Source of the DNA: Egerieenecus sp048201975 | GTDB lineage: Bacteria > Bacillota > Clostridia > Christensenellales > Aristaeellaceae | Length of the DNA stretch: 58,696 nt | Reading direction: 5' to 3' | NCBI GenBank assembly: GCA_048201975.1 | Contig: DBFBGQ010000100.1 | Coordinates: 1 to 58,696 of the forward strand | In this document: positions 24,136-33,551 of the stretch, piece by piece | Layout: each line of letters opens with the position of its first letter | Numbering within the stretch: position 1 is the first letter of the stretch | The notes under the pieces: generated by a model | What the model was told of the DNA's origin: nothing | Databases searched by the model: none | The model's input: the letters and a program-made list of their open reading frames with translations, nothing else | Program-made: the position numbers and the translations under genes

Positions 24136-25683
24136 ATGTCGCGCCCTGCAAAGCGGATTGGCCTATGCGCCCTGCTGTCCCTGTGCCTGCTCCTGTGCGG
24201 CTGCGGCCAACAGCAGCAGGAACAAGCGCCCCGGGTAACCCTCACCGCCCTGCAATATGAATTGGAAAACCAAAACACCGATTTCGCCAACATGTGGTTC
24301 TTCCAGCAGCTGGAGGAGGAAACCGGCGTCCACGTGGAGTTTGAGGAGGTCAAGGACCAGGACTGGACCACCCGCCTGAGCCTGATGTTCGCCTCCAACA
24401 ACTTCCGGGACATGATCCTGCGGGGCTCCCTGGACACCGAGGAATACGGCGTCACCCAGGGCCTGCTGGTGCCCCTGGAGGACTGCATGCCCAACTATTC
24501 CAGCCGCCTGGACCTGGATGGCGCCGGGGACGCCATCCCCTCCTCCGACGGGCACAGCTACTACGTGGGCTTTTTGCTGGCGCAGAACATCAACACCGAC
24601 GGGCACTTCTTCATCAACCAGGCCTGGCTGGACCGCCTGGGCCTGGAAACGCCCACCACCATTGCGGAGCTCACGGAGGTGCTGCGGGCCTTCCGGGACG
24701 GGGACCCCAACGGCAACGGCCTGCAGGACGAGGTCCCCTACCAGGCCACCTTCGACGACTGCAACACCGGCATCTACAACGCCTTCAGCGCCTGGGGCAT
24801 CCCCATGAACGAGGATTTCGTCTTTGTGGGGGAGGACGGCCGGGTGCATTTCGCCCCGGAGGAGCCCGGCTTCCGCCCCTGCGCGGAGTGGCTCCACCTG
24901 CTGTGCCAGGAAAAGCTGCTGGACGTGGAATGCATCACCCAGGGCTCCAACCTGTGGGGCGCCAAGGTGAACACCGACACCGCCGGGTATTTCAGCTACT
25001 GGCGGCTGGGCAACACCGTCCTCACCCAGGACGTCGCGGAGCAGTTCGCATGCATGCTGCCCGTCCACGCGGAGGGATACGACGCCTGCCTGGGCCGCCT
25101 GGAGGATGTGGTGGAGTTTGGCGCGGCGCTGACCGTGCAAAACCAGCACATCGAGGATTCCCTGCGCTGGCTGGATGCGCAGCTGGAAACGGAAACCATG
25201 CTGGTGGCGCAAAACGGCCCCGTGGGCGATACCCTCCGCCTGCGGGAGGACGGGCGCTACGAGGTGGTCTACGTGCCGGAAACCAACGTGCTCTACCAGC
25301 AGGTGCCGGTGATCTGCGGGCAGTTTTTCGCCCCCCAGAGCTATTACGAGCAGGTCTACGTGCCTGCCGCCCACCGGGAGGAAAAGAGCGCCTACAGCGC
25401 CATGTACGAGGAGGCCGGCGTGCTGGAACAGGTCTCTCACCGGGAGCTCACCTATGTGATGCCCAAAACCAGCGAGGAATCCGCCCGCATCAGCCAACTG
25501 CGCACCCAACTGAAAACCGTGGTGGACTCGGCGCTGGTGGCCTTCATGACCGAAGGGGTTACCGACGAGGCCTACGCCGCCTTCCTCTCCGCCCTGGAAA
25601 AGACCGGCGCGGCGGAATATACGGCCCTGTACCAGACGGCCTATGACCGTTACCTGTCCCAGAAGGAGGCGAGCGCGCCGTGA
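24136..25683 (+). CDS. Solute-binding lipoprotein, paralogue of the importer binding protein
   Basis: A 515-residue lipoprotein: signal MSRPAKRIGLCALLSLC with LLLCGC as probable lipobox, then a Gln-rich linker. The mature part parallels the 22480 protein (LTALQYELENQN, TRLSLMFASNN, EEYGVTQGLL). It has no permeases of its own in this operon. Its stop overlaps the GTG start of the membrane AraC regulator (GTGA), so the two are made together. I infer that it may act as a sensor or co-receptor for that regulator rather than (or as well as) an importer subunit. Confidence 0.88.
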   Translation: MSRPAKRIGLCALLSLCLLLCGCGQQQQEQAPRVTLTALQYELENQNTDFANMWFFQQLEEETGVHVEFEEVKDQDWTTRLSLMFASNNFRDMILRGSLDTEEYGVTQGLLVPLEDCMPNYSSRLDLDGAGDAIPSSDGHSYYVGFLLAQNINTDGHFFINQAWLDRLGLETPTTIAELTEVLRAFRDGDPNGNGLQDEVPYQATFDDCNTGIYNAFSAWGIPMNEDFVFVGEDGRVHFAPEEPGFRPCAEWLHLLCQEKLLDVECITQGSNLWGAKVNTDTAGYFSYWRLGNTVLTQDVAEQFACMLPVHAEGYDACLGRLEDVVEFGAALTVQNQHIEDSLRWLDAQLETETMLVAQNGPVGDTLRLREDGRYEVVYVPETNVLYQQVPVICGQFFAPQSYYEQVYVPAAHREEKSAYSAMYEEAGVLEQVSHRELTYVMPKTSEESARISQLRTQLKTVVDSALVAFMTEGVTDEAYAAFLSALEKTGAAEYTALYQTAYDRYLSQKEASAP

Positions 25684-27932
25684 GAAAGCTGTTTGCCCGG
25701 CTGCGGCGCTCCACCTTCGCCCGTTTTGCCCTGTCCTACATCTGCCTGCTGGTACTGGTGCTGGTGGGCTTTTTCGGCTATATGTACGGCTACGTGGAGC
25801 GGGAGGTGCGGGACCGCGCCCTGGACAGCCACATCAACCGGCTCAGCCGCATCGCCTACCAGCATGAGGACTACATGAACACCATGCTCAACACCGCGCT
25901 GCAAATGGGCCTTTCCCCCTACATTGAGCCCTTCAGCTATGCCCAGGAGCCTGCCCGCGCCTATGACCTGCTGCGGCAGATGGCCCCCTACACGGTGACC
26001 AACAGCTTCTGCGACCAGATTTTCCTCAGCTTCCATGGGGATGACCATATCTACTCCTCCGCTTCCTCCATGACCCTGGACATGTTCGCCAGCCTGATGC
26101 GCTATGAGCACGTCTCCGCCCAGGAGCTGTGCGAGCTGATTGCGGACCCAGGGCGGCTGACCATCCTGCCCGCCCAGCGGGTGGAGAGCTCGCTGATTGA
26201 CGGCACCCAGGTGAGCGTGGTGACCTTTCTGATGCCGCTGGGCGTCAGCGAAAGCAGCAGCAAAGGCGCCATGCTCTTCCTGGTCAAGGAAAGCGTCTAC
26301 TGGGAGCTGTTCTCCGACGCCATTGAGGACGCCAACAACACCTATATTTTCCACGACGGTCAGGTCATGGCCTCCGAAACGGACTTTGACCTGCCCGCGG
26401 AGGAGGTGTACCGCCAGGCCGCCGGCATTGCTCCGGGGGAGACCGCCAGCTTTTCCCTCCAGGGGGTGGACTATACGCTGCTGTGCACCGGCAGCCGGGA
26501 CTGGGGCATGCGCTACGTCACCGTGCTGCGCACGGCGGATCTCACCGGGCTGATGTGGACGGACCTGACCCGCCTCATGATGCTGCTGCTGGGCCTGGCG
26601 GCGGTGGGCGTGCTGGCGGCGCTGCTGCTGGCCCGGCGCAACGTGCAGCCCATCCGGGAGATCTCCAGCATGCTGCCCCTCAAGCGCGTGGGCGGAGACG
26701 AGCTCTCCACCATTCAGACGGGCATTCGGGAGCTCTCCGCCCGCAACACCGACCTGACCACCCGCCTGGAGCGCTCCCTGCCCATGCAGCGGCACGACTT
26801 CCTGCTGCGGTTCATGAAGGGCCGCTACGCCTCCCGGGAGGAGGCCATCCGGGAGGCCGCGGCGGTGGGGCTGGCCATTGACAAGCCCTACTACGCGGTG
26901 GTGCTCTCCGGGGTTCAGGATCACAACGATCAACCCCTGGACCTGCGCCTGCCGCCTTTTGACCAGGTGGAGGGAACCTTTGGCTGCGGCGTGGAGCTGG
27001 TGGCGCTGAGCGCGCACATGTACCTGATCTTCTCCCATGCGCCGCAGCAGCTGCGCCGCATGGCCGAGCTGATTCGGGAGGTGGGGCTGGAGCGCAGCGG
27101 GCACGCCATCGTGTCCCTCTCCGGCATCCAGACCGATTTCTCCCAGGCGCCCAGCGCCTACCTGGAGGCTGCCGCGGCCTATGAGAACCGCTTCGTGATG
27201 GACGACTCCCGCCTGATGGATTACGCGGAGATCTCCACCAGCATCGAGGACATTCTCCCCAAGGCGCGCAAGATCACCGACGGCATCAACCAGGCGCTGC
27301 TCATGCGCAACCGGGATATGCTCTCGGGCAAAATTGGGGAGCTGCTGCACTTTCTCAAGCACACCAGCATGTCCCCCTTTGCCTTCCGCCTGATTTACAA
27401 CGACGTGATCGCCGCGCTGCTGCGGGAGCATACCCAGGCCCTGAGCGAAAAGCGGGATGTGCAGGACTTCTACGACATTTTCTCCCTCTCCAGCTGCCAG
27501 CGGGTGGACGACCTGGACGAGCTGCTGCGCCGGCTGTGCGACTCCATCCTCAGCGCGGAAAAGGAAACCGCCGCCGAGGCGGAGGACCGCCCGGGCATGG
27601 ATCAGATCACCCGCTACATGATGGATCACTTCACCGACCCGGAGCTGTCCATCAGCGCCATCGCCGAGGCTTTCGATATGCCCATCGCACGCCTTTCCCT
27701 GGCCTTTAAGGAGCTGACCCGCATGTCCCCCCTGGAGTATTTGACCCTCCTGCGGGTGGAGCGCTCCAAGGCGCTGCTGTGGGACACCTCCCTGTCCATC
27801 AAGGAGATCGCCGCGGAGGTGGGCTACTACGACGCCTCCAGCTTCATCCGGCGCTTCAAGCAAATCACCGGGGTCACGCCCCTGCAATACCGCCGCAGCA
27901 AGGAGGAGAGCGAAAGCCATGCTGACAGTTGA
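25680..27932 (+). CDS. Membrane-anchored AraC-family regulator with extracytoplasmic sensor domain
   Basis: A 750-residue protein of the YesN/YtdP-like membrane AraC type. One transmembrane helix near residues 14-36 (FALSYICLLVLVLVGFFGYM), an extracellular sensor of about 260 residues, a second helix near 299-320, a cytoplasmic linker (HAMP-like, then about 200 residues), and a C-terminal AraC double HTH (about 640-745; LSISAIAEAFDMPIARLSLAF and IKEIAAEVGYYDASSFIRRFK). It would bind DNA in response to an extracellular ligand. The GTG start overlaps the lipoprotein stop; the end overlaps the ABC ATPase start by 14 bp. Likely target: the operon itself or the nearby glycan genes. Confidence 0.9.
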   Translation: MRKLFARLRRSTFARFALSYICLLVLVLVGFFGYMYGYVEREVRDRALDSHINRLSRIAYQHEDYMNTMLNTALQMGLSPYIEPFSYAQEPARAYDLLRQMAPYTVTNSFCDQIFLSFHGDDHIYSSASSMTLDMFASLMRYEHVSAQELCELIADPGRLTILPAQRVESSLIDGTQVSVVTFLMPLGVSESSSKGAMLFLVKESVYWELFSDAIEDANNTYIFHDGQVMASETDFDLPAEEVYRQAAGIAPGETASFSLQGVDYTLLCTGSRDWGMRYVTVLRTADLTGLMWTDLTRLMMLLLGLAAVGVLAALLLARRNVQPIREISSMLPLKRVGGDELSTIQTGIRELSARNTDLTTRLERSLPMQRHDFLLRFMKGRYASREEAIREAAAVGLAIDKPYYAVVLSGVQDHNDQPLDLRLPPFDQVEGTFGCGVELVALSAHMYLIFSHAPQQLRRMAELIREVGLERSGHAIVSLSGIQTDFSQAPSAYLEAAAAYENRFVMDDSRLMDYAEISTSIEDILPKARKITDGINQALLMRNRDMLSGKIGELLHFLKHTSMSPFAFRLIYNDVIAALLREHTQALSEKRDVQDFYDIFSLSSCQRVDDLDELLRRLCDSILSAEKETAAEAEDRPGMDQITRYMMDHFTDPELSISAIAEAFDMPIARLSLAFKELTRMSPLEYLTLLRVERSKALLWDTSLSIKEIAAEVGYYDASSFIRRFKQITGVTPLQYRRSKEESESHADS

Positions 27933-28845
27933 ACAGATCGTCAAGCGATACGGCCACCGCACCGCGCTGCAGGAGGTCTCCTTCACCGCGCAGCGGGGGG
28001 AGGTGATCGCGCTGCTGGGCCGCAACGGCGCCGGAAAAACCACGCTGATGAACATCCTCACCGGCTACATCGCCATGACGGCGGGGCGCGCCCTGGTGGG
28101 CGGCCACGACGTGCAGCGGGAGCCCCTGGCCGCCCGCCGCCTGGTGGGGTATCTCCCGGAAACGCCTCCCCTATACCCCGAGCTGACCGTGCGGGAATGC
28201 CTGGCCTACGGCGCGGCGCTCAAGGGCGTCACGGGCCGGGACCAGCGCCGGGAGCTGGAGCGGGTCATCGGCCTCACCGGGTTAAGCGCCTATGCGGGGC
28301 GGCTCTCCGGCCGCCTCTCCAAGGGCTACCGCCAGCGCCTTGGCCTGGCGCTGGCCCTGCTGGGCCGCCCGCCCCTGCTGATCCTGGACGAGCCGGGCAG
28401 CGGGCTGGACCCGGTGCAGCTGGCCCAGATGCGGGATGTCGTCCGGGAGGCGGGCCGGGACAGCACGGTGCTGCTCTCCTCGCACCTGCTCAGCGAGGTC
28501 ACCAACGTGTGCGCCCGGGCCCTGGTGCTGGACGCCGGCCGCCTGCGCTACGATGGCCCCATGGGGGAGTTCACCGCAACCCGCGGCGTGCTGGAAGTGG
28601 CTTTTCGAGGGGGCGAAGGGGTTGCGGAGGCGCTCTCCGCCCTGCCCGGAGTGACCCGGTCCCAGGCGGCGGAGGAAGCGGAATGCATGCGTGTGACGCT
28701 GCGCTGCGCCGACAGCGCGGCCCTGGCCCAGGACGCCGCCCGGTGCGTGCAGGCCCGCGGAGGCGCGCTGCTGGCGCTCATCCCCCAGCGGGAAGGGCTG
28801 GAAGAGGCGTTCCTGCGCCTGATCAGTGAGGAGGAGAGGCCATGA
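27919..28845 (+). CDS. ABC transporter ATPase, GldA-like
   Basis: A 308-residue ABC-2-type ATPase. Walker A GRNGAGKTT (34-42), a divergent signature LSKGYRQRLGLA (about 133-144), Walker B LLILDEPGSGLDP (about 153-165) and H-loop SSHLLSE. The LSKGYRQR signature and the neighbour set (GldF-, GldG-, DUF4340-like) place it in the gliding-motility-associated (Gld) class of exporters, which also occurs in non-gliding bacteria. The C-terminal about 80 residues form an added domain, as in DrrA-like ATPases. It overlaps its neighbours on both sides. Confidence 0.9.
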   Translation: MLTVEQIVKRYGHRTALQEVSFTAQRGEVIALLGRNGAGKTTLMNILTGYIAMTAGRALVGGHDVQREPLAARRLVGYLPETPPLYPELTVRECLAYGAALKGVTGRDQRRELERVIGLTGLSAYAGRLSGRLSKGYRQRLGLALALLGRPPLLILDEPGSGLDPVQLAQMRDVVREAGRDSTVLLSSHLLSEVTNVCARALVLDAGRLRYDGPMGEFTATRGVLEVAFRGGEGVAEALSALPGVTRSQAAEEAECMRVTLRCADSAALAQDAARCVQARGGALLALIPQREGLEEAFLRLISEEERP

Positions 28846-29567
28846 TCGCCGTTTTCCGGCACGAGCTCAAGCGATACTTCGTTTCCCCGGCGGGGTACGC
28901 CTTTCTCATCCTGTACACGCTGATGGCCGGGGTGATCTACGTCTTTGTCAACATTGGCCAGGAGAGCAGCGCCAGCATGAATTTGACCCTTTCGGGGATG
29001 CAGCTGCCGCTGATGCTGGCCGCGCCGTTGCTGACCATGCGGCTGTTCGCGGAGGAAAGGCGCATGCGCACGGACCAATTGGTGCTCACCGCGCCCATTC
29101 GCCTGGGCTGGGTGGTGCTGGGGAAAATGCTGGCCGCCGGGGTGATGCTGGCCATGGCCATGGGGCTGACGGCGCTGTTTCCGGCGGTGATCTCCCGGTG
29201 GGCGGAGCTTTCCCTGCCCCAGGTGGCGGCGGTCTATCTGGGCTATTACCTGCTGGGGATAGCCATGCTCTCGGTGGGGGTATGGATCAGCGCCCTGTGC
29301 GTGAACCAGATCACCGCCGCCATGGCCACCCTGGGCGCCAACCTGTTCATTTACCTGTGCGAGCACTACGCCGTGCCCCAGCTGGGCGCCACGTCCTTTT
29401 CCTTTTTGACCAGGGCGCTGGCCTTCCTCCCCTCCAGCGCCCGGCTGGGGGATTTTGCCCAGGGCATCATCAGCCTGTCGGATGTGGTCTATTTCCTAAC
29501 ATTCACGGCGCTGATGCTCTTTTACACCTGCCAGGCGCTCAACCGCCGGCGCATGAGAAAGGGGTGA
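28842..29567 (+). CDS. ABC-2 permease, GldF-like
   Basis: A 241-residue membrane protein with about six hydrophobic helices. It opens MIAVFRHELKRYFVSPAGYAF, the conserved start of GldF/ABC-2 permeases, and has LLTMRLFAEERRMRTDQLVL (split as usual after the second helix). It overlaps the ATPase stop (ATGA) and lies 6 bp before the GldG-like gene. Substrate unknown. Confidence 0.9.
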   Translation: MIAVFRHELKRYFVSPAGYAFLILYTLMAGVIYVFVNIGQESSASMNLTLSGMQLPLMLAAPLLTMRLFAEERRMRTDQLVLTAPIRLGWVVLGKMLAAGVMLAMAMGLTALFPAVISRWAELSLPQVAAVYLGYYLLGIAMLSVGVWISALCVNQITAAMATLGANLFIYLCEHYAVPQLGATSFSFLTRALAFLPSSARLGDFAQGIISLSDVVYFLTFTALMLFYTCQALNRRRMRKG

Positions 29568-29573
29568 CGCCGC

Positions 29574-31013
29574 ATGAACAAGCATCCCCGCAGGTTGCCC
29601 TTTACGCTATATCAGGCGCTGCTGTGCCTGCTGGTCACCGCGGCGGCGCTGCTGCTGTGCCTGTGCGCGGAGCGGGCCGAGGAAACCTATTATCTCAAGT
29701 GGGACGTGTCCCCCCAGCAGGTCGGCAGCCTGAGCGACTACACCCTCTCCCGCCTGGAGGCCCTGGCTGAGCCCGTAACGCTGTATCCCGTGTATTCCGC
29801 CGGCTCCACACTTTCCCTGAAGGACCTGCAAACGGAGACCCTGCTGCGCATGACCATTGCCTGTCCCCTGGTACAGGTGGAAACCATCGACCCGGTAACC
29901 CAGCCGCAGCGCCTGCTGGCACTGGCCGGGGAAACCGAGGGCGTGGCGGAGGGCTCCATCTTTGTGCGCAACGCCGACGGCACCCGGGTCATCCGCCTGG
30001 ACGCGGAGGAGTTTCTCTTCTCCCAGCGCATCCAGGAGGAGGTATACACCATCTACTGCGGGGAGGCCCTGCTCATCGGCGCCATTGACCGGGCCACCGC
30101 CGCGCAGACGCCTGCCGCCTGGTTTCTCACCGGCCATGGGGAAGCCGCCCAGGAGGACTGCTCCCGGCTGACCCTGCAAATGCGGGCCATGGGTCTGGAG
30201 GTACGCAGCGGCGTGCCGGGGGTTGCGGACATGGCTCCCGGCGATATCGCCCTGCTCATTGATCCCCAAATGGATTTGACGGAAAACGAGGCCCTGGCCC
30301 TGACGGAGTTTCTGGACGGGGGCGGACACCTGCTGCTGGCCGGCGGGGCCGACACCCCCTGGGACCGCCTGCCCCAGCTGCTGGCGCTGTGCCAAGTGTA
30401 CGGCTTGGGCTTCCGCCCCGGCTGGGTGGTGGAAAACGCCGGGGAAACCTCCGCCTATGTGGAGCGGCCGGAATGGCTCTCCCCGGCCCTGACGGAAGAC
30501 AACGGCCTGCTGGACAGCCTGCCCGGGCGGTTGCTGCTGCCCCGGGCCTGCGCCCTGGAAGCTCCCGCCATCCGTCCTGGCATCTCCGCCAGCGCGCTGT
30601 TGACCACATCCCCCCGCGCCGTGCTGCACGCCGACGCCTCCGTGGACGCGCTGTCCGCGGCCCCCGGGGATGAGAGCGGCCGGATGCTGCTGGCCGCGCT
30701 GTTCCGCCTGGAGCAGGGCAGCATTCTGCAGCTGGCCAGCGCCGATATGCTCCGGGACCAGGCGGATGTCTCCGGCACGCCGGTGGTGGACGCCAGCGAA
30801 AACCTGGCCCTGGTGGCCGCCTGGCTGGAGGAAGCTACCGCCATAGAAGGCGGCGCTACCCTGGACGCGGGGGTCAAGGAGCTGCCCAACCAGCTGATCC
30901 GCTTTGACAGCGAACAAACCCGCCAACAGGTGAGCGCGCTGTTCCTGGCCGGCATGCCCTGCGCGCTGCTGGCCATCATGCTGGCGGTCCTGCTGCGAAG
31001 GAGGCGCTTATGA
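29574..31013 (+). CDS. GldG-like ABC-associated membrane protein
   Basis: A 479-residue protein. A helix near residues 11-30 (LYQALLCLLVTAAALLLCLC), then a large extracytoplasmic region and a C-terminal helix (about 455-474) ending in a basic RRRRL. The opening YYLKWDVSPQQVGSLSDYT and the WFLTGHGEA and LLLAGG blocks match the ABC_transp_aux/GldG family. It probably forms a complex with the GldF-like permease. Function outside gliding bacteria is not known. It overlaps the next gene by 4 bp. Confidence 0.85.
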   Translation: MNKHPRRLPFTLYQALLCLLVTAAALLLCLCAERAEETYYLKWDVSPQQVGSLSDYTLSRLEALAEPVTLYPVYSAGSTLSLKDLQTETLLRMTIACPLVQVETIDPVTQPQRLLALAGETEGVAEGSIFVRNADGTRVIRLDAEEFLFSQRIQEEVYTIYCGEALLIGAIDRATAAQTPAAWFLTGHGEAAQEDCSRLTLQMRAMGLEVRSGVPGVADMAPGDIALLIDPQMDLTENEALALTEFLDGGGHLLLAGGADTPWDRLPQLLALCQVYGLGFRPGWVVENAGETSAYVERPEWLSPALTEDNGLLDSLPGRLLLPRACALEAPAIRPGISASALLTTSPRAVLHADASVDALSAAPGDESGRMLLAALFRLEQGSILQLASADMLRDQADVSGTPVVDASENLALVAAWLEEATAIEGGATLDAGVKELPNQLIRFDSEQTRQQVSALFLAGMPCALLAIMLAVLLRRRRL

Positions 31014-32428
31014 TGCGCCCAGGAAGCAAGCTGCTCCTGGCCGCCCTGGTCACGGCATGCCTGGCCGGGCTGCTGGCCTGGCTGGGGGGCGGCAGCCCGG
31101 CGGAGGCTCCCGCCCCGGAGGCGGAGGCCGCTCCCGGCTACTGGATGCTCTATGAGCGGGAACTGCCCCAATTCCGCAGCCTGACGGTAACGCTGGCCTC
31201 CGGGGAGCAATACGCCGTGCGCTCCGACCTGGTCTACCGGGAGGGAACGCTGCTGGGGGTGCAGAACAGCCTGGGCCAGCCGGTGGTGGTGGTCGATCAG
31301 CCGGACTTTGCCCTGGATACCAGCGCCTGGCAAATGATGCAGCTGTTGGCCCAGCACATCCCCGTTACCGCCCGCTACGAAGCGCTGGACCGGGATGCCT
31401 GCGGCCTGGCCAGCCCCGCCGCACGCCTGGAAATCGCCTATGAGGACGGAACCAGCCTGGAGCTTTCCCTGGGGAACCTCACCGCCTCGGGAACCTCCTG
31501 CTACGTAAGCCTGGCCGGGGATAGCGCGGTGTATCTGGCGCCCTATGACCTGCACGAGATCATGACCCGCACCCTGAAGGAGCAGCACGCCCTGCCCGGC
31601 GCTCTCAACAGGGATGCCTCCGACGCGGTGCAGATCGCCGTGGACGGCCTGGCGGACGGGCGCATCATCGCCACCCGCTACGGCGGGGACCGCCTGCTGC
31701 CCTGGCAGGTGGATACGCCCATCGTTCACGATGGCAGCACGGAGCGCATCGAGGCCTTTCTATCCGGGCTATGCGCCCTGCACGCCGACGCCTATGCGGC
31801 CACCGCGCGCAGCGCGGAGGACCTGGCGGCCTATGGCCTGAATGATCCCCTGCGGCTGGTGGCGGCCTTCTCCGACGGGGAGATCCGCGATGTACAGGTG
31901 GGCGTGGATGCCGGAGACGGCATGGTCTATGCCCGGCTGGACAGCACAGGCGATATTTACCTTCTCCGCCGCGATCAGCTGGACTTTGCCGCCAACGCCA
32001 ACCTGGAAGGGCTGCTGGACCGCTTTGTGGCCCTGATTCCCCTGGGGGAGGTGCAGGCATTGACCGTGACGCTGCCGCAGGCCAGCTATGCGCTGACCCA
32101 GGATTGGTCCGCCGCAGACGAGGCAGTGGCCGCAGGCTATGCCTGCAACGGCGCGGCGCTTTCCCAGGAGGAATTCTCCCGGCGCTACGCCGCGGTGATC
32201 GCCCTGCAGTTTGACCGCGTCGCTCCTCAGGACGCGGCGGAGGGCGAACCCCTGGCCCTGCTGGACTTTACCCTGCGCGACGGGACCCGGCGCCTGACGG
32301 CGCTGTTTTCCTACGACACATTTTACACCCTGGCGGTCACGGACGGGGGCGGGCGCTTCCTGGTGCGCAACACCCGCGTGGACGCCATGACCGACGCTTT
32401 GAAGGAGGATGCCCATGCTGCGCAATGA
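31010..32428 (+). CDS. DUF4340-domain protein, exported or lipid-anchored
   Basis: A 472-residue protein. The N-terminal hydrophobic stretch LLLAALVTACLAGLLAWLGG could be a membrane anchor or a lipoprotein signal (VTAC is a possible lipobox). The rest is mostly beta-strand-rich, with DAVQIAVDGLADG, LAAYGLNDPLRLVAAF and FLVRNTRVDAM features of DUF4340, a family that travels with GldF/GldG. Function unknown; I infer an extracytoplasmic partner of the GldG-like protein. AAGGAGG precedes the ATG, which overlaps the GldG-like stop. Confidence 0.8.
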   Translation: MMRPGSKLLLAALVTACLAGLLAWLGGGSPAEAPAPEAEAAPGYWMLYERELPQFRSLTVTLASGEQYAVRSDLVYREGTLLGVQNSLGQPVVVVDQPDFALDTSAWQMMQLLAQHIPVTARYEALDRDACGLASPAARLEIAYEDGTSLELSLGNLTASGTSCYVSLAGDSAVYLAPYDLHEIMTRTLKEQHALPGALNRDASDAVQIAVDGLADGRIIATRYGGDRLLPWQVDTPIVHDGSTERIEAFLSGLCALHADAYAATARSAEDLAAYGLNDPLRLVAAFSDGEIRDVQVGVDAGDGMVYARLDSTGDIYLLRRDQLDFAANANLEGLLDRFVALIPLGEVQALTVTLPQASYALTQDWSAADEAVAAGYACNGAALSQEEFSRRYAAVIALQFDRVAPQDAAEGEPLALLDFTLRDGTRRLTALFSYDTFYTLAVTDGGGRFLVRNTRVDAMTDALKEDAHAAQ

Positions 32429-33278
32429 AATCAACATCCGCGATCCCTTTGTGCTGGTGGACGGCGGCAAATACTACCTCTACGGCACCCGTGGCGCCAC
32501 CTGCTGGGGGCTGGCCGACGGCTTTGACGTATACGTCAGCGAGGACCTGACCCATTGGGACGGCCCTCACGTATGCTTCCACAACGACGGGAGCTTCTGG
32601 GCGGACCGGGATTACTGGGCCCCGGAGGTACACCCCTGGCAGGGCAAATACTACATGTTCGCCAGCTTCAAAAATGCGACGCTGCCCCGGGGCACGGCCA
32701 TCCTGTGCGCGGACACGCCCATGGGGCCCTTCCGCCCCCACTCCGACGGACGGGTCACGCCCGCGGATTGGGAATGCCTGGACGGCACCTTCTACGTGAG
32801 CCAGGCAGGAGACCCCTACATGGTGTTCTGCCACGAATGGATTCAGGTGGGGGACGGCGAGGTGTGCGCCATGCCGCTGACCCGCGACCTGCGGGCAGCG
32901 GCGGGGGAGCCCCGGCTGATCTTCCACGCCTCCGACGCCGCCTGGGCCAGGATGCGGCAGCATTCCAGCGGCAAGGAAGGCCGCGTCACCGACGGCCCCT
33001 TCCTGTGGCGGACCGCGGACGGCGCGCTGCTGTGCCTGTGGGCCAGCTTCTCCGAAAGCGGCTACACCGAGGGCCTGGCCCGCTCGGACAACGGCGAAAT
33101 CGACGGCTGTTTTGTCCAGATCGATCCCCTGTTCCGAGAGGACGGCGGCCACGGCATGGTTTTCCGCGCCCTGGACGGACAGGTCTACCTGACGCTGCAC
33201 AGCCCCAACACCCACCTGGAAGAGCGGCCGCATTTCTATCCCCTGCGGGAGGAGAACGGCCGGCTGATCCCCGGCTAA
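32415..33278 (+). CDS. GH43-like five-bladed beta-propeller glycosidase
   Basis: A 287-residue protein without a signal peptide. It opens INIRDPFVLV (general base Asp at about residue 10), then YYLYGTRG, DYWAPEVHPWQGKYYMF and LDGTFYV, a series typical of GH43/GH117-like propellers acting on arabino- or xylo-oligosaccharides. The start is ATG 32415 (AAGGAGG 6 nt upstream), not the ATG at 32409, which abuts the SD. It overlaps the DUF4340 gene by 14 bp and is the last gene of the operon. A weak GC hairpin (33289-33316) follows without a clean U-tract. Confidence 0.85.
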   Translation: MLRNEINIRDPFVLVDGGKYYLYGTRGATCWGLADGFDVYVSEDLTHWDGPHVCFHNDGSFWADRDYWAPEVHPWQGKYYMFASFKNATLPRGTAILCADTPMGPFRPHSDGRVTPADWECLDGTFYVSQAGDPYMVFCHEWIQVGDGEVCAMPLTRDLRAAAGEPRLIFHASDAAWARMRQHSSGKEGRVTDGPFLWRTADGALLCLWASFSESGYTEGLARSDNGEIDGCFVQIDPLFREDGGHGMVFRALDGQVYLTLHSPNTHLEERPHFYPLREENGRLIPG

Positions 33279-33462
33279 GGATTGCTGGACGCGCCCCTCG
33301 CCCACGGGGGGCGCGTTCGTATGTCACAAGCGTAAAGCGAACCGCCTGTTTCATGCGCTGGCGAGCGCAGAGGGAGCGATGGTGCCGAGGCCTCCAGGGC
33401 CGCGGCGTACCGCCGCTGGTTCCGGTTGAAATAGGCGTGCATTGCCGCCCTTCTCCCCGCCA

Positions 33463-33506
33463 AAAAACGCGGCAGGGCGCAGGAAAAGCGCGCCATGCCG
33501 CGTTTC
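33463..33506 (-). terminator. Leftward intrinsic terminator upstream of the secreted-protein gene
   Basis: AAACGCGGCA/TGCCGCGTTT (10-bp perfect stem, 33466-33475 with 33497-33506), inner GGCGC/GCGCC, and six T's on the minus strand. It faces the leftward esterase operon, so that transcript may run antisense through the gene at 33552-34235 and end here. Confidence 0.6.
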
Positions 33507-33551
33507 ATGGATAGAGCATCCATTCGGAAATGCAAAAGGGAGGGTTGGTTG

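Noticed and set aside
33275..33535. 86-codon minus-strand ORF covering the terminator hairpin
   Set aside because: No SD, no recognisable domain, and the sequence is explained by the hairpin and by low-complexity Arg/Ala composition.
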